64,000 bases of DNA from Streptomyces venezuelae (lineage in GTDB: Bacteria; Actinomycetota; Actinomycetes; Streptomycetales; Streptomycetaceae), in contig NZ_CP029193.1 of assembly GCF_008642355.1 (NCBI RefSeq), positions 2,070,001-2,134,000 on the forward strand, written 5' to 3'. This document shows positions 53,987 through 63,733 of this stretch, piece by piece; within the stretch, counting starts at the first letter, position 1; each line of letters opens with the position of its first letter. The notes beneath the pieces are model-generated. The model ran no database searches, had not been told where the DNA came from, and saw only the letters and a list, made by a program, of their open reading frames with translations. The translations under genes and the position numbers were made by a program.

Positions 53987-54385
53987 TCACTGGGTCTGGT
54001 TCTCGCCGCGGTAGTACTCGAACACCCAGCCCCACAGGCCGATCAGGATGATCGGGGCCGAGAAGTACAGCAGCCACCAGCCGAAGACGACGCCCATGAA
54101 GGCGAGCGCGCCACCGACGGCCAGGGAGAGCGGCTGCCAGCTGTGCGGGCTGAAGAAGCCCACCTCGCCGGCCTCGTCCGCGACGTCGGCCTCCTTGTTG
54201 TCCTGTGCGGAGGCGTCGACACGCCGGGCCGTGAAGGCCAGGTAGTAGCCGATCATGATGCACAGGCCGAAGGCCAGGAAGAGCGCCGTGGTACCGGCAG
54301 GCTCCTTCGACCAGACGCCATAGACGATCGCCATGGCGAGGACGAAGACGCTCAGCCAGATGAACATCTTGCCCTGGATCTTCAC
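53987..54385 (-). CDS. ctaF: Cytochrome c oxidase subunit IV (actinobacterial)
   Basis: A 132-residue protein with four predicted TM helices (about 7-24, 36-52, 82-98 and 101-120), typical of the actinobacterial CtaF, which associates with the aa3 oxidase. [32 protein letters not shown] is a recognisable family N-terminus. Last gene of the cta operon; overlaps ctaD by 4 bp. Confidence 0.92.
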   Translation of the reverse strand: MKIQGKMFIWLSVFVLAMAIVYGVWSKEPAGTTALFLAFGLCIMIGYYLAFTARRVDASAQDNKEADVADEAGEVGFFSPHSWQPLSLAVGGALAFMGVVFGWWLLYFSAPIILIGLWGWVFEYYRGENQTQ

Positions 54386-56118
54386 TTCGTGGCCTCCTTG
54401 TCGCCGCCGAACAGCGCGGTGTCCTTCTGTCCGTCGTTCTCGAGGTGGCCGATCGCCGCGATCTCAGGGTGGTGCAGGTCGAACGCGGGCGATTCCGAGC
54501 GGATCCGCGGCAGCGTGACGAAGTTGTGCCGCGGGGGCGGGCAGGACGTCGCCCACTCCAGGGAGCGGCCGTAGCCCCACGGGTCGTCGACCTCGATCTT
54601 CTTGCCGTACTTGGCGGTCTTCCAGATGTTGTAGAAGAACGGCAGGATCGACAGGCCGAGCAGGAACGAGCAGATCGTCGAGATCGTGTTCAGGGCCGTG
54701 AAGCCGTCGGCGTGCAGGTAGTCCGCGTACCGGCGCGGCATGCCCTCGGCACCCAGCCAGTGCTGGACGAGGAACGTGCCGTGGAAGCCGACGAACAGCG
54801 TCCAGAAGGTGATCTTGCCCAGACGCTCGTCGAGCATCTTGCCGGTGAACTTCGGCCACCAGAAGTGGAAGCCGGAGAACATCGCGAACACCACGGTGCC
54901 GAACACCACGTAGTGGAAGTGCGCCACCACGAAGTACGAGTCCGAGACGTGGAAGTCCATCGGCGGCGAGGCCAGGATGACACCGGTCAGACCACCGAAG
55001 GTGAAGGTGATCAGGAAGCCGACCGCCCAGAGCATCGGGGTCTCGAAACTCAGCGACCCCTTCCACATCGTTCCGATCCAGTTGAAGAACTTCACGCCTG
55101 TCGGCACGGCGATCAGGAACGTCATGAAGGAGAAGAACGGCAACAGCACGCCGCCGGTGACGTACATGTGGTGGGCCCACACGGTCACGGACAGACCCGC
55201 GATCGCGATGGTCGCGCCGATCAGACCCATGTAGCCGAACATCGGCTTGCGGGAGAAGACCGGAATGACCTCGGAAATGATGCCGAAGAACGGCAGGGCG
55301 ATGATGTACACCTCTGGATGGCCGAAGAACCAGAAGAGGTGTTGCCAGAGCAGTGCGCCGCCGTTTGAGGCGTCGAAGATATGGGCGCCGAACTTGCGGT
55401 CCGCCTCCAGGGCGAACAGCGCGGCGGCCAGGACCGGGAAGGCCAGCAGGACGAGCACCGCGGTCAGCAGCACGTTCCACACGAAGATCGGCATGCGGAA
55501 CATCGTCATGCCCGGAGCGCGCATGCAGATGATGGTGGTGATGAAGTTGACCGAGCCGAGGATCGTACCGAAGCCGGAGAACGCCAGACCCATGATCCAC
55601 ATGTCCGCGCCGATGCCCGGCGAGCGGACCGCGTCCGACAGCGGGCTGTACGCGAACCAGCCGAAGTCGGCCGCACCCTGCGGGGTGAGGAAGCCGCCGA
55701 CCGCGATCAGCGAGCCGAACAGGTACAGCCAGTAGGCGAACATGTTCAGCCGCGGGAAGGCCACATCGGGAGCACCGATCTGCAGCGGCATGATCCAGTT
55801 CGCGAAACCGGCGAACAGCGGCGTCGCGAACATCAGCAGCATGATCGTGCCGTGCATCGTGAACGCCTGGTTGAACTGCTCGTTCGACATGATCTGCGTG
55901 CCGGGACGGGCCAGTTCGGCGCGCATGAAGAGCGCCATGACGCCGCCGATGCAGAAGAACGCGAACGACGTGACCAGATAGAGCGTGCCGATCGTCTTGT
56001 GGTCGGTGGTGGTCAGCCACTTGATCACGACGTTGCCCGGCTGCTTGCGCCTGACCGGCAGCTCGTCCTCGTACGAGTCTGCTGCCGCGGCACCCTGGGG
56101 TTCGTTGAGGATGCTCAC
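54382..56118 (-). CDS. ctaD: Cytochrome c oxidase subunit I
   Basis: A 578-residue heme-copper oxidase core, length matching the S. coelicolor protein. Low-spin heme His lies in [33 protein letters not shown] carries the Tyr-His pair of CuB; the proton-channel and CuB region continues in [12 protein letters not shown] (two His); [11 protein letters not shown] gives the heme a3 His and a low-spin His. Twelve TM helices. Start GTG overlaps ctaC by 4 bp. The C-terminal ~60 residues are a soluble tail. Confidence 0.96.
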   Translation of the reverse strand: MSILNEPQGAAAADSYEDELPVRRKQPGNVVIKWLTTTDHKTIGTLYLVTSFAFFCIGGVMALFMRAELARPGTQIMSNEQFNQAFTMHGTIMLLMFATPLFAGFANWIMPLQIGAPDVAFPRLNMFAYWLYLFGSLIAVGGFLTPQGAADFGWFAYSPLSDAVRSPGIGADMWIMGLAFSGFGTILGSVNFITTIICMRAPGMTMFRMPIFVWNVLLTAVLVLLAFPVLAAALFALEADRKFGAHIFDASNGGALLWQHLFWFFGHPEVYIIALPFFGIISEVIPVFSRKPMFGYMGLIGATIAIAGLSVTVWAHHMYVTGGVLLPFFSFMTFLIAVPTGVKFFNWIGTMWKGSLSFETPMLWAVGFLITFTFGGLTGVILASPPMDFHVSDSYFVVAHFHYVVFGTVVFAMFSGFHFWWPKFTGKMLDERLGKITFWTLFVGFHGTFLVQHWLGAEGMPRRYADYLHADGFTALNTISTICSFLLGLSILPFFYNIWKTAKYGKKIEVDDPWGYGRSLEWATSCPPPRHNFVTLPRIRSESPAFDLHHPEIAAIGHLENDGQKDTALFGGDKEATK

Positions 56119-57077
56119 AGGTTGTTCGTCTCCCGGTTCTTCTCGTGGCCCGTCTGCTCGATGCCGGCCGGGATGTAACCGGTCTGGTTCTTCTTCGCGA
56201 GGTCCTCGAGGTGCTGCTTGTAGCGCTCGGGAGAGACGACCTTGACGTTGAAGAGCATCCGGGAGTGGTCGACGCCGCAGAGCTCGGCGCACTTGCCCAT
56301 GAAGGTGCCCTCCTTGTTGGGAGTCACCTCGAAGGCGTTGGTGTGGCCCGGGATGACGTCCTGCTTCATGAGGAACGGCACCACCCAGAAGGAGTGGATG
56401 ACGTCACGCGAAGTCAGAACGAAACGGACCTTCTCGCCCTTGGGGAGCCAGAGGGTCGGTCCGGGATTGCCGTTCTGGGGGTTCCGCTCGCCGGGCGTGC
56501 CGACTTCGTAGACACCGCCGGCGTTGGCCGGGAAGTCCTTGCGGAAACGGTCCGGAATGGCTTCCAGGTCCTTGGACGTCTTGGCGTCGCCCTTGTCGGA
56601 ACCCGGCACGTCCTCGATGTAGTTGAAGCCCCAGCTCCACTGATAGCCGACCACGTTGACCGTGTGGGCCGGCTTGTCTTCGAGCTTGAGGAGCTTCGAC
56701 TCGTCACGTGCCGTGAAGTAGAAGAGGACCGACACGATGATGAGCGGAACCACCGTGTAGAGCGCCTCGATGGGCATGTTGTAACGCGTCTGCGACGGTA
56801 CTTCCACCTTGGTGCGGCTGCGCCGGTGGAAGATGACGCTCCACAGGATCAGACCCCAGACCAGCACGCCCGTGGCGAGCGCTGCCGCCCACGAGCCCTG
56901 CCAGAGGGAGAGAATCCGCGGAGCCTCTTCCGTTACCGGGGTGGGCATTCCAAGGCGGGGGAAATCCTTGTATGTGCAACCGGTGGCGGTCGCCAGGATC
57001 AGGCCCGCAGTCAGCACCTGCGGCAGCTTCCGCCGCATCGGGCGCCGCGACGAGCGGTCGGAGCCGTTGGGACTCAC
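56115..57077 (-). CDS. ctaC: Cytochrome c oxidase subunit II
   Basis: A 320-residue lipoprotein subunit. The lipobox ATGC (residues ~31-34) follows a Lys/Arg start and h-region, then two TM helices (about 60-80 and 107-125) and the cupredoxin CuA domain: [10 protein letters not shown], the binuclear copper site C-x3-C in CAELCGVDH (two Cys, His) and SRMLF (Met). GTG start. First gene of ctaC-ctaD-ctaF. An 8-bp inverted repeat lies 80-108 bp upstream. Confidence 0.95.
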   Translation of the reverse strand: MSPNGSDRSSRRPMRRKLPQVLTAGLILATATGCTYKDFPRLGMPTPVTEEAPRILSLWQGSWAAALATGVLVWGLILWSVIFHRRSRTKVEVPSQTRYNMPIEALYTVVPLIIVSVLFYFTARDESKLLKLEDKPAHTVNVVGYQWSWGFNYIEDVPGSDKGDAKTSKDLEAIPDRFRKDFPANAGGVYEVGTPGERNPQNGNPGPTLWLPKGEKVRFVLTSRDVIHSFWVVPFLMKQDVIPGHTNAFEVTPNKEGTFMGKCAELCGVDHSRMLFNVKVVSPERYKQHLEDLAKKNQTGYIPAGIEQTGHEKNRETNNL

Positions 57078-57436
57078 GTAGCGCCTTCCCGAGAGTCTCG
57101 CCCGCGCGGTCGGCTGCGGCCTTCACGCTGGTCGGTCGCCGCCCTGCGGCGGGCAGGGGTTTGGATGTTTATGCGGACCAAACCCTACTGGACGCTATTT
57201 GGGGTCGCGCGGGGAGGGTGCCTAACGCGCCGCGGGTCACTCCGAAGGGTGGGACGCCCGCCCCTCGACGGGTTTCTGACGGAGCCTTGGAACGCCCACG
57301 AGCTCGGCGGAATCCGCTGATCCGCGGGTGCGGGTGGCTTGTGGCCGGGCGCGCGGTTCCCCGCGCCCCTGGGGAGCGGCCCCTGCGGGGCGCTCCCTCT
57401 GGGCGGGGTGCTGGGGGGACGTCTTAGGTTTGAGGC
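57078..57436. other. 359-bp intergenic region between ctaC and the desulfurase gene
   Basis: No reading frame is supported. From left to right it holds the ctaC promoter side, an inverted repeat (57157-57185), a diverged copy of the dispersed repeat core CGCGCGGTTCCCCGCGCCCC at 57349-57373, a hairpin GGAGCGGCCCCTGCGGGGCGCTCC (57373-57396), and a TAGGTT box (57425-57430) for the downstream gene. Confidence 0.5.
57157..57185. promoter_or_regulatory. 8-bp inverted repeat upstream of ctaC
   Basis: GGGTTTGG (57157-57164) and CCAAACCC (57178-57185) are perfect arms with a 13-nt AT-rich spacer (ATGTTTATGCGGA). It lies in the probable ctaC promoter region, so it is a candidate operator or transcription-factor site. 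Confidence 0.45.
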
Positions 57437-58813
57437 GTGTCCTACTTCGATGTCGCCTCCTCCGCTCCCCTTCATCCCGTCGCGCGGCAGGCGCTGCAGG
57501 CCTCCCTGGACGAGGGGTGGGCCGATCCCTCGCGGCTCTACCGCGAAGGGCGGCGGGCCCGGCTGCTGCTCGACGCCGCGCGTGAGGCCGCCGCCGAGGC
57601 GGTGGGCTGCAGGGCCGACGAGCTCGTGTTCACCTCCTCCGGCACCCGTGCCGTGCACTCCGGGATGGCCGGGGCGCTGGCCGGGCGGCGGCGCGTCGGA
57701 CGCCACCTGATCGTGTCGGCCGTCGAACACTCTTCGGTGCTCCATTCGGCCGAGGCCCATGAGGACGACGGCGGGGCGGTGACCGAGGTGGGGGTGGACC
57801 GCGGCGGAGCGGTGGACCCGGAGGCGTACGCCGCGGCGCTGCGGGAGGACACCGCGCTCGCCTGTCTGCAGTCCGCCAACCACGAGGTCGGCACGGTGCA
57901 GCCGGTCGCCCGGGTCGCGGAGGTGTGCCGGGCCGCCGGGGTGCCGCTCCTGGTGGACGCGGCGCAGTCGCTGCCCTGGGGGCAGGTCGATGGCGGCTGG
58001 TCGCTGCTGACCGGGAGTGCCCATAAATGGGGCGGTCCGGCAGGAGTGGGGCTTCTCGTCGTGCGTAAGGGAGTGCGCTTCGCCGTGCGAGGGCCCGTCG
58101 ACGAGCGGGAGTCCGGGCGGGCCGTCGGCTTCGAGAACATTCCGGCGATCGTGGCCGCGGCCGCCTCGCTGCGGGCGGTGCGGGCCGAGGCGGACGCGGC
58201 GGGGGTACGGCTGCGGGAGCTGACGGAGCGGATCAGGGCGCGGGTGCCAGGGCTCGTGCCGGATGTGGAGGTGGTGGGCGATCCGGTGCGGCGGCTGCCG
58301 CACCTCGTCACCTTCTCCTGTCTCTATGTCGACGGGGAGACGGTGCTGCACGAGCTGGACCGGGCCGGTTTCTCCGTGTCGTCGGGGTCCTCGTGCACCA
58401 GCTCGACGCTGACGCCGAGCCATGTGCTGCGCGCCATGGGGGTGGTCAGCGAGGGGAACGTACGGGTGTCGCTGCCGTCCGGCGTCGAGGAGGCGGAGGT
58501 CGAGCGGTTCCTGGAGGTGCTGCCCGGGGTGGTGCGGGGCGTGCGGGAGACCCTGGGGGCGCCGGTGGGGGGCGGGGACGGGGCGGCGGAGGCCGTGACC
58601 GTCGACGCGCTCGGGATGAGCTGTCCGCTGCCGGTGATCGAGCTGGCCAAGGCGATCGGGCGGGTACGGGTGGGCGGCACCGTCACCGTCCTCGCCGACG
58701 ACGAGGTCGCCGCCGTGGACATCCCCGCCTGGTGCTGGACACAGGAGCAGGAGTACGTGGGCGAGCGGCCGGCGGACCGCGGTGTCGCGTACGTGGTCCG
58801 CCGGAGCTCGTGA
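57437..58813 (+). CDS. Cysteine desulfurase fused to a TusA-like sulfur carrier
   Basis: A 458-residue natural fusion. Residues 1-~370 are a NifS/IscS desulfurase: YFDVASSAPLHPVARQAL, ELVFTSSGTRAVHSG, VEHSSVLHSAEAHE, LLVDAAQSLPWGQV and SAHKWGGP with the PLP Lys; GFSVSSGSSCTSSTL holds the persulfide Cys. Residues ~380-458 are a TusA domain with the CPxP motif VDALGMSCPLPVIELAKAI. Sulfur from cysteine can therefore pass directly to the carrier. TAGGTT ends 6 nt before the GTG and no ribosome site is present (probable leaderless start). Confidence 0.9.
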   Translation: MSYFDVASSAPLHPVARQALQASLDEGWADPSRLYREGRRARLLLDAAREAAAEAVGCRADELVFTSSGTRAVHSGMAGALAGRRRVGRHLIVSAVEHSSVLHSAEAHEDDGGAVTEVGVDRGGAVDPEAYAAALREDTALACLQSANHEVGTVQPVARVAEVCRAAGVPLLVDAAQSLPWGQVDGGWSLLTGSAHKWGGPAGVGLLVVRKGVRFAVRGPVDERESGRAVGFENIPAIVAAAASLRAVRAEADAAGVRLRELTERIRARVPGLVPDVEVVGDPVRRLPHLVTFSCLYVDGETVLHELDRAGFSVSSGSSCTSSTLTPSHVLRAMGVVSEGNVRVSLPSGVEEAEVERFLEVLPGVVRGVRETLGAPVGGGDGAAEAVTVDALGMSCPLPVIELAKAIGRVRVGGTVTVLADDEVAAVDIPAWCWTQEQEYVGERPADRGVAYVVRRSS

Positions 58814-58831
58814 GGGGCAGGGCCCTGGGCC

Positions 58832-59809
58832 TCAGGCGGCCAGGTGCGGCCTGACCTCGGCGGCGGCCTCGTGGCCGTACGCCTTGGTGAAGCGGTCCAT
58901 GAAGTTGCTGCGGCGCAGCTCGTACTCCTGCGTGCCGACGGTCTCGATGACGAGGGTGGCGAGCATGCAGCCGACCTGCGCCGCGCGCTCGTGGGAGACG
59001 CCCCAGGCGAGGCCGGAGAGGAAGCCCGCGCGGAACGCGTCGCCGACGCCGGTCGGCTCGACCTTCGCCTCCTCCTCGGGGACGCCGACCTCGATCGGGT
59101 CCTTGCCCGCGGACTCGATGCGGACGCCGTTCGCGCCGAGGGTCGTCACGCGGTGGCCGACCCGCGAGAGGATCTCGGCGTCCGTCCAGCCGGTCTTGGA
59201 CTCGATGAGCCCCTTCTCGTACTCGTTGGAGAAGAGGTACGTCGCGCCGTCGAGGAGCGTGCGGATCTCCTCGCCCTCCATGCGCGCGATCTGCTGCGAG
59301 AAGTCCGCGGCGAACGGGATGTCGCGGGAGCGGCACTCCTCGGTGTGGCGGAGCATCGCCTCGGGGTCGTCGGCGCCGATCGAGACGAGGTCGAGGCCGC
59401 CCACGCGGTCCGCGACGGTCTTCAGCTCGATGAGGCGGGCCTCGCTCATCGCGCCCGTGTAGAAGGAGCCGATCTGGTTGTGGTCGGCGTCCGTGGTGCA
59501 GACGAAACGCGCGGTGTGCAGCGTCTCGGAGATGCGGACCGACGCCGTGTCCACGCCGTGCCGGTCGAGCCAGGCGCGGTACTCGTCGAAGTCGGAGCCC
59601 GCCGCGCCGACCAGGATCGGGCGGGTGCCGAGCTGCCCCATGCCGAAGGTGATGTTGGCGGCGACACCGCCCCTGCGCACATCGAGGGCGTCGACGAGGA
59701 AGGAGAGGGAGACCGTGTGCAGCTGATCGGCGACCAGCTGGTCGGCGAAGCGGCCGGGGAAGGTCATCAGGTGGTCGGTGGCGATGGAGCCGGTGACTGC
59801 GATACGCAC
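58832..59809 (-). CDS. PfkB-family carbohydrate/nucleoside kinase (adenosine kinase-like)
   Basis: A 325-residue ribokinase-fold kinase. AVTGSIATDHLMTFPGRF begins the fold, VRRGGVAANITFGMGQLGTRPILVG is the PfkB substrate region, and KVEPTGVGDAFRAGFLSGLAWG is the ATP/anion-hole signature with catalytic Asp. The lid and insert spacing resemble mycobacterial adenosine kinase (AdoK) rather than fructokinases. Divergent from the desulfurase-TusA gene. Confidence 0.9.
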   Translation of the reverse strand: MRIAVTGSIATDHLMTFPGRFADQLVADQLHTVSLSFLVDALDVRRGGVAANITFGMGQLGTRPILVGAAGSDFDEYRAWLDRHGVDTASVRISETLHTARFVCTTDADHNQIGSFYTGAMSEARLIELKTVADRVGGLDLVSIGADDPEAMLRHTEECRSRDIPFAADFSQQIARMEGEEIRTLLDGATYLFSNEYEKGLIESKTGWTDAEILSRVGHRVTTLGANGVRIESAGKDPIEVGVPEEEAKVEPTGVGDAFRAGFLSGLAWGVSHERAAQVGCMLATLVIETVGTQEYELRRSNFMDRFTKAYGHEAAAEVRPHLAA

Positions 59810-59943
59810 GGCTGGGTGCTCCTGTGGAGGAGAGGCGAGGATTGACAGTTCACGCTACCGGGTCGAGGCACCCCGCCTGAAGTGCCAAAACTACCCGATA
59901 GTAGGGCTTTTTTCGTGAGCCTCCGGATGCATACGGTGCCGTT

Positions 59944-60168
59944 ATGACCGTTATCCCGAAGGATGTCGTCCTGCACCGTCGCGCCACGGCCCCGGAGGCC
60001 GCCGAGAGCATGGAGTCGTTGCGCGGCGACTGCGCCCGCATGGCACCGCACTGGAGGGTGCCCGTCGCGGCGTCCGCCGCCCCCGTGCCGCCCTCGCTGA
60101 TCCACGGCGTCACCGTGCCCCCGTCCTCCGCGCGCCTGATCGGCGAAATGTCGGAGTACGGCGACTGA
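59944..60168 (+). CDS. Small conserved protein of unknown function
   Basis: A 74-residue protein, MTVIPKDVVLHRRATAPEAAESM..., with no recognised domain, signal peptide or TM segment. TACGGT ends 6 nt before the ATG and the mRNA is probably leaderless. Its conserved position between the PfkB kinase and the next gene supports coding, as does clean third-position bias. Confidence 0.65.
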   Translation: MTVIPKDVVLHRRATAPEAAESMESLRGDCARMAPHWRVPVAASAAPVPPSLIHGVTVPPSSARLIGEMSEYGD

Positions 60169-60333
60169 GGGAGACTGATCGCAGGGCCCGGCGCGCGCCG
60201 AAGGGAACCGCGCGCTCCCCTCCTGCGTCCCATCGCCGTCCCCCGTAAAGGGGAACCGGGATACGACGAAGCCCACCGGTGGCAGGCACCTGTGGGATGT
60301 CCGGGACAGCAGTGCAGTCGAAGGAGCGATGCG

Positions 60334-61830
60334 GTGAGCACCGAGCGATCCGATTCTGAGGCGTCCGAGCGGCAGCGGCGGCGGTCCCGCCTGGCCGTCG
60401 CCTCGGTCGCGGCCACCGTGCTGCTGGTCGGCGGCGGTGGGGCGTACTTCGCGGCGTCCGCGTCCGGCGGTGGCGGCAACGGCGGCAGCGACGGGGCACC
60501 CGCGGGGGACGGCGGCAATCCGCCGCCCCTCGCCCTGGACGGCTATCCGGCCGCCGACCGGCAGGGCGACAGCAAGAGCGGCACCGGCGGCACCGGCGCC
60601 CCCAACGGCATCGCGCCCGGCGAGCCCGATCCGAACGGCGTGCGGTACCGGGCGACCACCCGGCTGCCCGAGGGCCCGGAGTCCGCGGCGGTCCACCACG
60701 CACGCGGCGAGGTCACCGCCGCCGAGGTGAGCAGGCTCGCGAAGGCGCTGGGTGTGGACGGGACGCCGAAGTCACAGGACGGCACCTGGAAGGTGGGGCA
60801 CTCCAACGACGGGTCCGGGCCCTCGCTGCAGGTGAACAAGCAGGCGCCCGGTACCTGGACCTACGCGGGGCACGGCACGGGCGGCACCGACAACTGCCTC
60901 CGCGGCAAGCCCTGTTCGAAGTCCTCCGTCGCGCCCGACGGCGAGACGGGTGACGCGGTCGGCGAGCAGGCGGCCAAGGACGCGGCGGCGCCCGTCCTGA
61001 AGGCCCTCGGCCAGGACGACGCGAAGCTGGACGCGAGCCAGCTGATGGGCGCCGTACGGGTCGTGAACGCCGACCCGAAGGTGGACGGCCTGCCGACGTA
61101 CGGCTGGTCGACCGGCATCCAGGTCGGCCCCGGCGGCGACGTGGTCGGCGGCAGCGGCCAGTTGAAGGTGCCGGAGAAGGGGGCGACGTACCCCGTCATC
61201 GGCGCCCAGGAGGCCCTGGACCGGTTGAACGCGTCGGGCGGCGACGGCCGCGGCGGCATCGGCGGCTGCGCGACTCCGGTGCCGCACACCGACGACATGA
61301 CGAAGACCGAGGGCGGCAGCGGCGCGAAGCAGGCCCCCTGCGAGCCGTCGTCCGAGGCGCCGAAGCCGCAGCCGGTCGCCGTCAGCGGCGCCACGTTCGG
61401 CCTCGCGACGCACTTCGTCGACGGCAAGCAGACCCTCGTGCCGTCCTGGCTGTTCGACGTGAAGCCGCAGGGCGCGAAGGACACGTTCACGGTCACGCAC
61501 CCGGCGGTCGCGCCCGAGTACCTGACGTCGCCGAGCACACCGGAGACGCCGGACACGCCGGACACGCCGAAGGACAAGACGCGCCTCACGTCCTACACCG
61601 CCGACGGCACGTCGCTGACCGTGCACTTCTGGGGCAGCGCCTGCAGTGAGTACGCCGCGTCCGCGCGGGAGAGCGGCGACCGCGTGGAGGTCACGGTCGA
61701 GGAGACCGGCAAGACCGGTGACGTCTGCGTCATGATGGCCAAGGAGCTGAAGAAGAAGGTCACCCTGGACAAGCCGCTGGGCGACCGCAAGGTCGTGGAC
61801 TCCGCGGGCGACACGGTCCGGCGGAAGTAG
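60334..61830 (+). CDS. Membrane-anchored extracytoplasmic protein of unknown function
   Basis: A 498-residue protein. One N-terminal TM anchor (RRRRSRLAVASVAATVLLVGGGGAYFA, residues ~10-40) follows a basic start, then a Gly/Ser-rich linker and a large exported part with two copies of a similar fold around CLRGKPCSKS and GSACSEYAASAR. Several Cys residues may form disulfides outside. GAAGGAGCG before the GTG sets the start. No enzymatic motif seen. It is followed by a strong shared terminator. Confidence 0.8.
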   Translation: MSTERSDSEASERQRRRSRLAVASVAATVLLVGGGGAYFAASASGGGGNGGSDGAPAGDGGNPPPLALDGYPAADRQGDSKSGTGGTGAPNGIAPGEPDPNGVRYRATTRLPEGPESAAVHHARGEVTAAEVSRLAKALGVDGTPKSQDGTWKVGHSNDGSGPSLQVNKQAPGTWTYAGHGTGGTDNCLRGKPCSKSSVAPDGETGDAVGEQAAKDAAAPVLKALGQDDAKLDASQLMGAVRVVNADPKVDGLPTYGWSTGIQVGPGGDVVGGSGQLKVPEKGATYPVIGAQEALDRLNASGGDGRGGIGGCATPVPHTDDMTKTEGGSGAKQAPCEPSSEAPKPQPVAVSGATFGLATHFVDGKQTLVPSWLFDVKPQGAKDTFTVTHPAVAPEYLTSPSTPETPDTPDTPKDKTRLTSYTADGTSLTVHFWGSACSEYAASARESGDRVEVTVEETGKTGDVCVMMAKELKKKVTLDKPLGDRKVVDSAGDTVRRK

Positions 61831-61851
61831 CACATCCGAACCGGTGGTACA

Positions 61852-61895
61852 CGAAGGCGGCGGCCCCCTGGGAACTCAGGGGGCCGCCGCCTTCG
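61852..61895. terminator. Shared bidirectional terminator between the membrane protein gene and erpA
   Basis: CGAAGGCGGCGGCCCCCTG (61852-61870) pairs perfectly over 19 bp with CAGGGGGCCGCCGCCTTCG (61877-61895), loop GGAACT. Convergent stops lie at 61830 and 61915. Confidence 0.9.
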
Positions 61896-61914
61896 ACGTT
61901 GGTGCCTCGCAGCC

Positions 61915-62271
61915 TCAGCTGAAGGAGTCGCCGCAGGCGCAGGAGCCCGTGGCGTTGGGGTTGTCGATCGTGAAGCCCTGCTTCTCGATGGTGTCCACGA
62001 AGTCGATGGAGGCGCCGCCCAGGTAGGGAGCGCTCATGCGGTCCGTGACGACCTTCACGCCATCGAAGTCCTTGACGACGTCGCCGTCGAGCGAGCGCTC
62101 GTCGAAGAACAGCTGGTAGCGCAGGCCCGAGCAGCCACCGGGCTGAACGGCGACGCGCAGCGCCAGGTCGTCCCGGCCCTCCTGCTCCAGCAGGCCCTTC
62201 ACCTTGGCCGCGGCGGCGTCCGACAGGAGGATGCCGTCGCTCACGGTGGTGGTCTCGTCCGATACGGACAT
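61915..62271 (-). CDS. erpA: A-type iron-sulfur cluster carrier (ErpA/IscA)
   Basis: A 118-residue HesB/IscA-family protein. The three cluster cysteines are Cys47 (QPGGCSGLRYQ), Cys111 and Cys113 (GSCACGDS). Such carriers deliver [2Fe-2S]/[4Fe-4S] clusters to apo-enzymes; NadA, encoded next to it, is a plausible client. ATG at 62271 begins the family-like MSVSDETTT and is preceded by GGGAGAAGCAG. Confidence 0.94.
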   Translation of the reverse strand: MSVSDETTTVSDGILLSDAAAAKVKGLLEQEGRDDLALRVAVQPGGCSGLRYQLFFDERSLDGDVVKDFDGVKVVTDRMSAPYLGGASIDFVDTIEKQGFTIDNPNATGSCACGDSFS

Positions 62272-62442
62272 CTGCTTCTCTCCCGGGTTGTACGGAGACT
62301 GCTTGCCGACGGTTGCAACCGGCGGGGCCGCGGATTCATTCCGGGCCGAGCGCTTACGTCTTACCCCTTCATGCTCGCACATGGCGCGGCGGGGAACAGC
62401 GGGCCGCCGGACGGCGAATGCGTCACATCGACACTATGGCCA

Positions 62443-62478
62443 TCGTCAAACTGACACGAAGCGGTTATGATAGATAAC
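62443..62478 (+). promoter_or_regulatory. Probable nadA promoter region
   Basis: The region is AT-rich for this genome. TATGAT (62466-62471) is the best -10 candidate, with CTGACA at 62451-62456 as a poorly spaced alternative -35. The exact start cannot be fixed from sequence. Confidence 0.4.
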
Positions 62479-62527
62479 GTCAATTAGACGAAAAGGATCG
62501 TCTGCAGAGTCAGAAAGGGTGCGTGTT

Positions 62528-63724
62528 GTGACCACCGCCCAGTCCCCCGCGGACAGCGTGACCCTCGATGTACAGCCCACGCCCCTCGCCCTGCTCCTCC
62601 TCGGCCGCGAGGCCGACCCCAGGAGCGAGCGCGGCGTGGAGTGCCCCGGCGATCTGCCGTCCCCCTCCGACCCGGACCTGGTGGAGCGCGCCCGCGCCGC
62701 CAAGGAGAGGCTCGGGGACAAGGTCTTCGTGCTGGGCCACCACTACCAGCGCGACGAGGTCATCCAGTTCGCGGACGTCACCGGCGACTCCTTCAAGCTC
62801 GCGCGTGACGCGGCCGCGCGGCCGGACGCCGAGTACATCGTCTTCTGCGGTGTGCACTTCATGGCCGAGTCCGCGGACATCCTGACGACGGACGACCAGA
62901 AGGTCGTGCTGCCCGACCTGGCCGCCGGCTGCTCGATGGCCGACATGGCCACCGCCGAGCAGGTCGCCGAGTGCTGGGACGTGCTGACCGAGGCCGGGAT
63001 CGCCGAGCAGGTCGTGCCCGTCTCGTACATGAACTCCTCGGCCGACATCAAGGCGTTCACGGGCAAGCACGGCGGCACGATCTGTACGTCGTCGAACGCC
63101 AAGCGCGCGCTGGAGTGGGCCTTCGAGCAGGGCGAGAAGATCCTGTTCCTGCCCGACCAGCACCTGGGCCGCAACACGGCCGTCCGCGACATGGGCTTCT
63201 CGCTCGACGACTGCGTGGTCTACAACCCGCACAAGCCGGGCGGCGGCCTGACCGCCGAGCAGCTGCGCGACGCGAAGATGATCCTGTGGCGCGGGCACTG
63301 CTCCGTGCACGGGCGCTTCTCGCTGGAGAGCGTGGAGGACGTCCGCGCGCGCATTCCCGGCGTGAACGTGCTGGTGCACCCGGAGTGCAAGCACGAGGTC
63401 GTCGCGGCGGCGGACCACGTGGGCTCCACGGAGCACATCATCCAGACCCTGGAGGCGGCGCCGGCCGGGTCGAAGTGGGCGATCGGCACGGAGCTGAACC
63501 TCGTGCGGCGGCTGGCGAACCGTTTCGCCGCCGAGGACAAGGAGATCGTCTTCCTCGACAAGACGGTCTGCTTCTGCTCGACCATGAACCGCATCGACCT
63601 GCCGCACCTGGTCTGGACGCTGGAGTCCCTCGCGGACGGCAAGCTCGTCAACCGGATCGAGGTGGACCGGGAGACGGAGCAGTTCGCGAAGCTGGCGCTG
63701 GAGCGGATGCTGGCGCTGCCGTAG
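62528..63724 (+). CDS. nadA: Quinolinate synthase
   Basis: A 398-residue enzyme that makes quinolinate for NAD. The [4Fe-4S] cysteines are at GVHFMAESADI (Cys in FCGVHF), HPECKHEV and FCSTMNRID. YHYQRDEV and HGRFSLESV are family motifs. GTG at 62528 starts MTTAQSPADS and is preceded by GAAAGGGTGC; an upstream in-frame GTG lacks a site. Divergent from erpA. Confidence 0.95.
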   Translation: MTTAQSPADSVTLDVQPTPLALLLLGREADPRSERGVECPGDLPSPSDPDLVERARAAKERLGDKVFVLGHHYQRDEVIQFADVTGDSFKLARDAAARPDAEYIVFCGVHFMAESADILTTDDQKVVLPDLAAGCSMADMATAEQVAECWDVLTEAGIAEQVVPVSYMNSSADIKAFTGKHGGTICTSSNAKRALEWAFEQGEKILFLPDQHLGRNTAVRDMGFSLDDCVVYNPHKPGGGLTAEQLRDAKMILWRGHCSVHGRFSLESVEDVRARIPGVNVLVHPECKHEVVAAADHVGSTEHIIQTLEAAPAGSKWAIGTELNLVRRLANRFAAEDKEIVFLDKTVCFCSTMNRIDLPHLVWTLESLADGKLVNRIEVDRETEQFAKLALERMLALP

Positions 63725-63733
63725 CCCTCGGCC

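Noticed and set aside
59944..60168. Reading the 74-aa frame as a toxin-antitoxin component
   Set aside because: No partner gene, no toxin or antitoxin fold motif, and a conserved core position argue against it.
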